Shown here in pieces: positions 6,811 to 12,876 of a stretch of 14,611 nt of DNA. Origin of the DNA: Lichenicola sp964245345 (GTDB lineage Bacteria > Pseudomonadota > Alphaproteobacteria > Acetobacterales > Acetobacteraceae); assembly GCA_964245345.1 (NCBI GenBank), contig CAXTMS010000074.1, positions 1 through 14,611 of the forward strand, in the 5' to 3' direction. The notes under the pieces were generated by a model. The model had not been told where the DNA came from, did no database searches, and saw only the letters and a list, made by a program, of their open reading frames with translations. The position numbers and the translations under genes were made by a program. The stretch's first letter is position 1, and each line of letters begins with the position of its first letter.

Positions 6811-7500
6811 ATGCGACGTCGCAGCCTTGCCGGAGCGTCCGGGGCAGCCCTGCTTGCGCTGGTGGCGACCACCGGAACGGCCGACGCGGCACCCGGCTAC
6901 GTGGTGCAGGGCATCAACATGCGCGCCGGTCCCGGCGTGGACTACCCCTGGATCGCGTCCCTGCCGCCCGGCACGCAGGCGGAAATCTTCGGCTGCCTCG
7001 ACGGCTTCACGTGGTGCGACGTGGCGGCCGTGGGCGCGCGCGGCTGGGTCGCCGGCGTCGGGCTGAACGTGCTCTACGGCCAGCAGCCTGAGCCGCTCGT
7101 CGCCTACGGCCCGCAGGTCATTCCCTTCATCGGCTTCGACTTCAACAGCTATTGGGGCACCTATTACCGTGGGCGGCCCTGGTTCAGCGGCGTCGACCGC
7201 TGGCATGGCGGCCCTCCGGGCGGCTTCGACCACGGACCAGGCTATGGCCGGGGTCCGGGCTTCGATCACGGCCCAGGCTTCGATCATGGCCCAGGCTTTG
7301 CCGGGCCGGGACGCGGTCCCGGCGGCGTCGATCGTCCTGTTGGCGTGTATAACGGTCCAGATAGACGACCGGGTGGCGCGCCGGGTGTCGTCGGACCAGG
7401 CCATGGCGGCCCGCCGGGTGGTCCGCGCCCTGGTCCCGACAACCACGGTGGACCGGCTCCGGGCGGGCGCGGCGAGCCGGACAACCGCCGCCCGGGCTAG
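6811..7500 (+). CDS. Secreted SH3-domain protein with Gly/Pro-rich tail
   Basis: This 229-residue protein has a signal peptide (cleavage near ADA-AP, residue 27) and a bacterial SH3 domain at about 28-90 (VVQGINMRAGPGVDYPWIAS, WVAG). Next comes an aromatic patch with FNSYWGTYYRGRPWF (111-125). The rest (130-229) is Gly/Pro/His/Asp-rich low-complexity sequence with repeats of GFDHGP, coded by 18-bp DNA repeats. Bacterial SH3 domains often bind cell-wall peptides or metals; the function here is unknown. AAGGA about 5 nt before the ATG supports the start. The 95-nt gap after the CHAP gene holds no obvious terminator, so the two may be co-transcribed. Confidence 0.86.
   Translation: MRRRSLAGASGAALLALVATTGTADAAPGYVVQGINMRAGPGVDYPWIASLPPGTQAEIFGCLDGFTWCDVAAVGARGWVAGVGLNVLYGQQPEPLVAYGPQVIPFIGFDFNSYWGTYYRGRPWFSGVDRWHGGPPGGFDHGPGYGRGPGFDHGPGFDHGPGFAGPGRGPGGVDRPVGVYNGPDRRPGGAPGVVGPGHGGPPGGPRPGPDNHGGPAPGGRGEPDNRRPG
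7222..7293 (+). repeat. Four tandem 18-bp coding repeats in the SH3 gene
   Basis: Units start at 7222, 7240, 7258 and 7276. The last two differ at one base (GGCTTCGATCAYGGCCCA), the first at a few, and the second is divergent. A fifth decayed copy begins at 7294. They encode GFDHGP, GYGRGP, GFDHGP and GFDHGP. The near identity of the last two suggests a recent duplication, in frame. Confidence 0.85.
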
Positions 7501-7563
7501 GGCGCGCTCCGCTTACCCCGCTCACGCCGAACCTTGATCGGGATCTGCTCTGGCCATGCCGTC

Positions 7564-8019
7564 TCAGGGGCGACCGGACCGATGGTAGGGATGGCCGGCG
7601 CTGATGGCGCGGGCGCGATACAGCTGCTCGGCCAGCAGCCCGCGCACCAGCATGTGCGGCCACGTCATCGCGCCCAGCGACAGCGTCGCGTCCGCCCGTG
7701 CCAGCACCGACGCGTCCAACCCTTCCGCGCCGCCGACCAGGAAGCATAGCGGCCGGCCGCTGCCGAGCCAGCCTTCCAGACGCGCCGAGAACCCCAGGCT
7801 GTCCAAACGCTCGCCGCCCTCGTCCAGCGCCACCGCCAGGGCGTTGCCGGGCAGGCAGCCGAGCAGCCCCTGCGCTTCCCGACGCTTGGCCTCCACCGGC
7901 GCACCGCGCGCGTCCGGCACCTCGACCAGCTCCAGCCGCGGCAGGAGGCGCTGCACGTAGCGGTCCAGAAGGGCCCGCTCCGGACCGTCCTTGAGGCGCC
8001 CGACCGCGATCAGCCGCAT
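7564..8019 (-). CDS. rlmH: 23S rRNA pseudouridine-1915 N3-methyltransferase RlmH
   Basis: This is a 151-residue SPOUT-family methyltransferase. RlmH uses SAM to methylate pseudouridine 1915 in helix 69 of 23S rRNA, on the assembled 70S ribosome. Family signs: N-terminal MRLIAVGRLKDGPE, LVGGAEGL (knotted SAM site, after FLV), and the C-terminal block HMLVRGLLAEQLYRARAI followed by GHPYHR. Length matches the usual 155 or so. ATG 8019 is chosen by homology; the frame is open to 8100, but that part overlaps rsfS coding. It starts 20 nt after the rsfS stop and is the last gene of the minus-strand block, convergent with the SH3 gene. Confidence 0.95.
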   Translation of the reverse strand: MRLIAVGRLKDGPERALLDRYVQRLLPRLELVEVPDARGAPVEAKRREAQGLLGCLPGNALAVALDEGGERLDSLGFSARLEGWLGSGRPLCFLVGGAEGLDASVLARADATLSLGAMTWPHMLVRGLLAEQLYRARAISAGHPYHRSGRP

Positions 8020-8039
8020 CGACCGGGCCGGCGTCCAGC

Positions 8040-8627
8040 CTAGACCGAGCCGCTGCCCGCTTCTGCGGTCGCCGCGGGCTCGTCCAGCTCCGCGCCCCAC
8101 ATGCGCTCCAGCGCGTAGAGCGCGCGCGCGTCCGGCTTGAACAGGTGCACGACGATGTCGCCGGCGTCGATCAGCACCCAGTCGGAGCCCCCCGCTCCCT
8201 CGATCCGGATGCGCTTCAACCCGGCCTCGCCCAGCTTGGTCTCGATGTGCGTCGCCATGGCGCTGATCTGGCGGTCGGCGAGGCCGGTCGCGATCACCAT
8301 GCGGTCGGCGAACGAGGAGCGTCCCACCAGGTCGAGCACGACGATGTTCTCGCCCTTGTCGTCGAGAAGGCTTTCGGTGATCAGCCCGAGGTAGCGGTCC
8401 AGCACGTCCGGCTCCAGCGCCACACGCTCCGCCTTGCGCGCGCGACGGACCGTGCCGCCGTCCTGCGGTCCGGCCACGGCCGCCTTCTTGCGCGGCGTGC
8501 CAGGCGCCTTGGCCGCTTCGGCGAGCGAGGCGACCGGATGGGGCGTCCGCCGCTTTGGGTCCGTGCCGGCGGCGGCACGCCCGGTCTTGCCCGCATCAAC
8601 GGTTGGCTTCCTGGCGATGGTCCACAC
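8040..8627 (-). CDS. rsfS: Ribosomal silencing factor RsfS, N-terminally extended
   Basis: The core (from about residue 70) is RsfS/YbeB, which binds ribosomal protein uL14 on the 50S subunit and blocks subunit joining when nutrients run low. Typical core segments are LLDDKGENIVVLDL, SSFADRMVIATGLADRQI, and GSDWVLIDAGDIVVHLF with the conserved aromatic/acidic surface. As given (GTG at 8627) the protein has 195 residues with about 68 extra N-terminal residues rich in Lys, Arg, Ala and Pro. A GTG at 8423 would give a core-only protein of about 127 residues. Neither start has a well-spaced ribosome site, so the true start is uncertain. It lies between nadD and rlmH, the usual order. Confidence 0.9.
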   Translation of the reverse strand: MWTIARKPTVDAGKTGRAAAGTDPKRRTPHPVASLAEAAKAPGTPRKKAAVAGPQDGGTVRRARKAERVALEPDVLDRYLGLITESLLDDKGENIVVLDLVGRSSFADRMVIATGLADRQISAMATHIETKLGEAGLKRIRIEGAGGSDWVLIDAGDIVVHLFKPDARALYALERMWGAELDEPAATAEAGSGSV

Positions 8628-8688
8628 TCCCGTGCCGGCGCGGATGCGGAACCACCGTGTTCCGTCCCGTCGCGCCCGAGCACGCAGC

Positions 8689-9342
8689 TTATCGGCTGCC
8701 CGGGCCGTCCGGCCAAGTCCCGCGTGACGACGAGCGCAACGCGGTCGCGGAAATGTCCGTCTGCGGCGCCGGCAGGAACACCCAGGCCGGCGGGACGCTG
8801 CCAGCCAACCCCGCTGCCGCGTCGCCGCGGCGACGGGCGTGCGCCATCCGCCGTGCGGCGGCTCCCGACAGCGCCCGGTGGTTGTAGCCCGGGCGCGGCA
8901 GCACCGCGATCGGCACCGCGCGCACGACGTCGCGCCAGCGTCGCCAGCGCGGCAGCTCGGCCAGGCCGTCCGCGCCCATCAGCCACACGAAGTGGACGCG
9001 GGGAAACAAGTGTTGCAGCCGCAGCAGGGTGTCTCGGGTGTAGCGGGTGTGCAGCCGGCGCTCGATGTCGGTGGCGACGATGCGCCGGCCGTCGGCGATG
9101 GCGCGCGCGCTGCGGAGGCGGTCGCCGAGCGGCGCCATCCCGGCCCGCGGCTTCAGCGGGTTGCCGGGCGACACCAGCAGCCAGACCTGGTCGAGCCGAA
9201 GCCGCGCCAGCGCCAGATGCGCCACCTGCAGGTGTCCGGCATGGGCCGGGTTGAACGAGCCGCCGAGCAGCCCGACGCGCAGCCGACGCTTGTCGCCCCA
9301 GGCCGGCAACGCGCCGGCACCGGATGAAGGATCGGGGTTCAC
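8689..9342 (-). CDS. nadD: Nicotinate-nucleotide adenylyltransferase NadD
   Basis: This 217-residue enzyme adenylates nicotinate mononucleotide to deamido-NAD in NAD synthesis. The nucleotidyltransferase signature GGSFNPAHAGH (27-37) and, near the C-terminus, ISATALR (the ISSTxIR-type ATP site) are both present; the central LMGADGLAELPRWRRW is also typical. The chosen start is GTG 9342, which overlaps the proA stop by 4 nt (GTGA) and implies translational coupling. The frame is open far upstream inside proA, but that is antifunctional GC-rich noise. The leader before the signature (about 22 residues) is a bit longer than usual. Confidence 0.95.
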   Translation of the reverse strand: MNPDPSSGAGALPAWGDKRRLRVGLLGGSFNPAHAGHLQVAHLALARLRLDQVWLLVSPGNPLKPRAGMAPLGDRLRSARAIADGRRIVATDIERRLHTRYTRDTLLRLQHLFPRVHFVWLMGADGLAELPRWRRWRDVVRAVPIAVLPRPGYNHRALSGAAARRMAHARRRGDAAAGLAGSVPPAWVFLPAPQTDISATALRSSSRGTWPDGPGSR

Positions 9343-10610
9343 GGCCTGGTCTGGCCGGTCCCGATCACCTCGTAGCGGAAGCTGGTGAGCTGCTCGAGCC
9401 CGACCGGCCCGCGCGCATGCACCCGCCCGGTGCTGATGCCAATCTCGGCGCCGAAGCCGAACTCGCCGCCGTCGCAGAACTGCGTGGACGCGTTCCACAT
9501 CACCACCGCGCTGTCGGTGCCGGACAGGAACGCCGTTGCCGCGGCCTCGTCCGCGGCGATGATCGCTTCGGTATGGCCGCTGCCGTGACGGGCGATGTGC
9601 GCCAGCGCCGCGTCGAGGTCCGGCACCACCGCCACCGACAGCACCGAGTCCAGCCATTCGGTGTCGAAATCCTCCGGCCCCGCGGCGGGGAGGCCGGGCA
9701 GGATCGCCCGCGCCGCCGCGTCGGCGCGGAAGTCGCAGCCGAGCGCCCGCAGGTCGTCCACGATCGCCGGCAGCAGCGTTGGCGCCAGCGCGGCGTCGAT
9801 CAGCAGGGTTTCGGTGGCGCCGCAGATGCCGGTGCGCCGCATCTTGGCGTTGGCCACCACGCGCCGCGCCATCTCCGGATCGGCGGAACGGTGGACATAG
9901 GTGTGGCAAAGCCCTTCCGCGTGCGCCAGCACCGGCACGCGCGCTTCGCGCTGCACCCGCTCGACCAGGGAGCGGCCGCCGCGCGGGATGATGAGGTCGA
10001 TCAGGCCGGCCGCCGCCAGCATGGCCGCCACGTGCGCGCGGTCCGCATCGGGCGCGACCTGCACGCACGCTTCCGGCAGGCCGGCCTGGTCCAGCCCCCG
10101 CAGCATCGCCCCGTGGATCGCGCGCGCGCTGTGCAGGCTGTCCGACCCGCCGCGAAGCAGCACCGCGTTGCCGGACTTCAGGCACAGCCCGGCCGCGTCC
10201 GCGCCGACATTGGGCCGGCTTTCGTAGATCATGCCGATCACCCCCACCGGCGTCGCCACGCGGCGCAGGCGCAAGCCGTTCGGCCGGGTCCACTCGGCGA
10301 GGATCCGGCCGGTCGGGTCCGGCAGCGCCGCGATCTCCTCCAGCCCGCGCGCCATCGCCTCGACCCGCTCCGGGGTCAGCGTCAGCCGGTCGCGGAAGGC
10401 GGGGCCGGCGCTGGACGCCGCCAGGTCGCGGGCGTTGGCAAACAGGATGTCCTCGGCGTGAAACCGCAGCGCCGCCGCCGCCGCACGGAGCGCCCGGTCG
10501 CGGACCGCCGGCTCGGACCGTGCCAGCGCCCGCGCCGCCGTTCTCGCCTCGGCGCCTGCCCGGTCGAGCCAGGCCGGCGGCTGCATTGCCGCGTCCGGCT
10601 GCGCGTCCAT
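9339..10610 (-). CDS. proA: Gamma-glutamyl phosphate reductase ProA
   Basis: This 423-residue enzyme reduces gamma-glutamyl phosphate to glutamate-5-semialdehyde with NADPH, the second step of proline synthesis. It has the aldehyde-dehydrogenase fold: PVGVIGMIYESRPNV (121-135), KSGNAVLLRGG (145-155), the catalytic Cys263 in RRTGICGATETLL, and the C-terminal block FCDGGEFGFGAEIGIST (378-394) followed by GRVHARGPVGLE. Length is standard. ATG 10610 has AGGA 8 nt upstream. Its partner proB (glutamate 5-kinase) is not upstream; an acyl carrier protein gene ends only 17 nt before the proA start. Confidence 0.97.
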   Translation of the reverse strand: MDAQPDAAMQPPAWLDRAGAEARTAARALARSEPAVRDRALRAAAAALRFHAEDILFANARDLAASSAGPAFRDRLTLTPERVEAMARGLEEIAALPDPTGRILAEWTRPNGLRLRRVATPVGVIGMIYESRPNVGADAAGLCLKSGNAVLLRGGSDSLHSARAIHGAMLRGLDQAGLPEACVQVAPDADRAHVAAMLAAAGLIDLIIPRGGRSLVERVQREARVPVLAHAEGLCHTYVHRSADPEMARRVVANAKMRRTGICGATETLLIDAALAPTLLPAIVDDLRALGCDFRADAAARAILPGLPAAGPEDFDTEWLDSVLSVAVVPDLDAALAHIARHGSGHTEAIIAADEAAATAFLSGTDSAVVMWNASTQFCDGGEFGFGAEIGISTGRVHARGPVGLEQLTSFRYEVIGTGQTRP

Positions 10611-10627
10611 GCGGGCGGTCCTGCCGG

Positions 10628-10873
10628 CTAGCCCAGCTTGGCCTGTACCAGCTGCGCCAGGTCGCCGACGTTCTTGAGCTGGTCCACCTCGCGCGAGCGC
10701 AGCTTGATGCCGAAATGCTGCTCGACGCCGAGGATGATGGTGACCATGCGCACCGAGTCCCAGCCCGGTACCTGGTCTGCCGACAGGGTGGGCGTCAGGG
10801 AAAGGGCGTCGTCGCCGAACACGTCGTGGAACACCTCGGTCAAGCCGTCGTAGATCGCCGCTTCCGTTGCCAC
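10628..10873 (-). CDS. Acyl carrier protein, free-standing
   Basis: This 81-residue protein is a phosphopantetheine carrier. Ser40 in GWDSVRM is the attachment residue (the general motif is DSL/DSV). Helices with acidic residues and the LKNVGDLAQLVQ C-terminal helix fit an ACP. It starts with GTG at 10873, preceded by a purine-rich ribosome site (GAAGGGAACGGGAC), 17 nt after the fkbH stop. Such ACPs next to FkbH-like proteins typically carry a glyceryl unit made from 1,3-bisphosphoglycerate. Its sequence is unlike housekeeping AcpP (which has a DSLD motif), so a dedicated role is likely. Confidence 0.93.
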   Translation of the reverse strand: MATEAAIYDGLTEVFHDVFGDDALSLTPTLSADQVPGWDSVRMVTIILGVEQHFGIKLRSREVDQLKNVGDLAQLVQAKLG

Positions 10874-10890
10874 GTCCCGTTCCCTTCGCG

Positions 10891-12786
10891 TCAGGCGCCT
10901 TCGCGCACGTTCATGTAGCTGTCCGGGGCCACGAAGTCATGCAGCGGCAGCACGGCCACGTGGCCGCCATCCGCCCGCTGCACCGCGTCGCGGAAGCCGA
11001 GCCTGGCGTAGTGCTCCGCCACCATGGCGTTCTTCGCCGTCGGGACGTACTCGCCGACCAGCTCGGTGGCGCCCAGCCCACGCGCCTGCTCGGCCAGCAG
11101 CGCCAGCGTCGCCTGCTCGACGCCACGGCCCAGCACCCGGCACGACATCAGCCAGGTCTCGATGTGGCAGCGACGCGCCTCGTCCACCCGGCCGGCCACC
11201 ACGGCGATGATGCCGTTGTCGCCGAACCGGTCGAGGAGGCGCAGCTGCAACCCGAACGCCCGGGGGTCCCCCATCAGCGCCAGCACCTCCGCCTCGGTGG
11301 TGCGCCGGGTGGTGAGGTTGAACTGGTTGGTCTTGTTGATCAGCTGCACGACCCGGCCAAGGCCGATGCGGTCGAACCGGCGCCACACCAGCTGCATCTC
11401 CAGCGAGCGCAGGTAGGATGGCAGGTCTGTCGCCTCGCCGGCGAGCGCCGCCCGCTCGGCGTTGGCGCGATACGAGCCGGTGCGGGCGCGGTCCTCCTCG
11501 GTGATCGACACCGCCTCGAAGTATCCCGCGTCGGCCAGCGCCTGCGCCATCAGCGCCGGATCGTCTTCCGGCACCTCCGGCACCGACACCTCCGGCAGCT
11601 CGGCGCGTATGAGGTTGCGCTCGAACGGGTTGTCGTCGAGGAACACCAGGCTGTCGACGCCGATGTTCAGCTCGCGCGCGATGCGCCGGAGGTTGGCGGC
11701 CTTGTCGTCCCAGTTGGCGACGAAGCAGGAGAAGTCCGCACGCTTCAGCAGCATCTCCGGATGGCGCTCGAACGGCGACAGGGCGTTAGCCTCATCGTTC
11801 TTCGAGCACACCGCCAGGATCACGCCGCGCGCCGCCAGCGCCCGGGCATGCGCCTGCACGGACAGGAACGCCTCGCCCAGCGCCGAGCCCTGGCCGACCA
11901 CGATGCCTTCCAACCCGTCGTCGCCGATCACCCCGCCCCACAGGGTGTTGTCCAGGTCCAGCACCAGGCACTTGGCCGAGCGGCCCTGCAGCGCCGCTAC
12001 CAGCCGTCCGACCAGGTCGCCATAGACCGGCGCCGCCACCGGGGTCACGTCCTGCTTGGCGCGGTGCCACAGCACCGGGTCGTGCCAGGACGCGATGCCG
12101 TCCCTGGCCGCGACGCGGTCGAGCGACAGCAGGTGCACGCCGGCCGCGTCCGCCGCCGCCGGCAGCGCCTCGTTCAGCCGCGCCACCAGGCCGGCGGCCG
12201 ATCCCGGCAGCCGCTGCTCGTTGCTGCCCATCAGCGCGGGCAGCGTCGGCAGCACGGTCTGCTGGATCACCGTGGCACCCAGCGCCTGCGCCTTTCTCCA
12301 GCAGCGCTCCATCCGGCCCAGGCATTCCCGCAGCGCCCGCTCCGAGCCCGCCGCGTCGGCGGCCGGATCGAGCCCGGCCGCGACGTGGGGCGCGTCGAAG
12401 GCGAGCAGCACCAGGTCGGGACGGAAGCGGTGCAGCCCCGAGTCCGGGTCGTCCAGCTCCTGCGCGTACTGGCCGTACTCGCCCTCGTGCACGGCGACGA
12501 AGATGTTCCGGCGCAGGGCCGCCACCCGGATCGGAGGCGGCAGGTGCACGGTGGTGGCCGATCCCAGGATCGCCAGCCGCACCGGCTTCGTCGGCAGCCC
12601 GGCCGGCGGCTCGGCGACGTGCCGCAACAGCAGCCGGTCCAGCCGCTCGGTCTTGAGGAAGTCCAGGCGCTGGTTGGCCACCGCCACCAGCTCCGCCCAG
12701 CCGACGCTGTCCGCCGCTTCCAGCGCGCGCAGCCGTGCGGCGAAGCCGGTCGGCTCGGGCAGCCAGGAAAGACAGGGTACGGCCAT
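10891..12786 (-). CDS. FkbH-like HAD-IIIC phosphatase with GNAT-like domain
   Basis: This is a 631-residue FkbH-like protein. The order is: an N-terminal SGNH-like region (about 65-260) with GSATT near 75; a HAD domain with DLDNTLWGGVIG (Asp277, Asp279), CSKND (around 328) and FLDDNPFERN (around 382-391); and a C-terminal acyltransferase-like region with NKTNQFNLTTRR, WLMSCRVLGRGVEQA and AEHYARLGF. Characterised members take 1,3-bisphosphoglycerate, dephosphorylate it and place a glyceryl group on an ACP. The ACP gene follows by 17 nt. The start at ATG 12786 is supported by GGAGGA 4-5 nt upstream, better than ATG 12813, which is directly abutted by its purines. I cannot see which acceptor the unit is passed to. 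Confidence 0.93.
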   Translation of the reverse strand: MAVPCLSWLPEPTGFAARLRALEAADSVGWAELVAVANQRLDFLKTERLDRLLLRHVAEPPAGLPTKPVRLAILGSATTVHLPPPIRVAALRRNIFVAVHEGEYGQYAQELDDPDSGLHRFRPDLVLLAFDAPHVAAGLDPAADAAGSERALRECLGRMERCWRKAQALGATVIQQTVLPTLPALMGSNEQRLPGSAAGLVARLNEALPAAADAAGVHLLSLDRVAARDGIASWHDPVLWHRAKQDVTPVAAPVYGDLVGRLVAALQGRSAKCLVLDLDNTLWGGVIGDDGLEGIVVGQGSALGEAFLSVQAHARALAARGVILAVCSKNDEANALSPFERHPEMLLKRADFSCFVANWDDKAANLRRIARELNIGVDSLVFLDDNPFERNLIRAELPEVSVPEVPEDDPALMAQALADAGYFEAVSITEEDRARTGSYRANAERAALAGEATDLPSYLRSLEMQLVWRRFDRIGLGRVVQLINKTNQFNLTTRRTTEAEVLALMGDPRAFGLQLRLLDRFGDNGIIAVVAGRVDEARRCHIETWLMSCRVLGRGVEQATLALLAEQARGLGATELVGEYVPTAKNAMVAEHYARLGFRDAVQRADGGHVAVLPLHDFVAPDSYMNVREGA

Positions 12787-12790
12787 GGCG

Positions 12791-12796
12791 TCCTCC
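12791..12796 (-). promoter_or_regulatory. Strong Shine-Dalgarno deciding the fkbH-like start
   Basis: The minus strand reads GGAGGA here, 4 nt before ATG 12786. It is the best ribosome site in the right-hand block and fixes the start at 12786 rather than 12813. Confidence 0.8.
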
Positions 12797-12876
12797 GCGG
12801 ATGCGGTGCGCATCCTTCCGGATTGCGGAACCGGCGGTCAACCGGAGCGGCGGTCGAGCCGGAAGGCGGGCGCCCG

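Noticed and set aside
12787..12813. ATG 12813 as the start of the FkbH-like gene
   Set aside because: Its purine stretch directly abuts the codon, whereas ATG 12786 has a well-placed GGAGGA.
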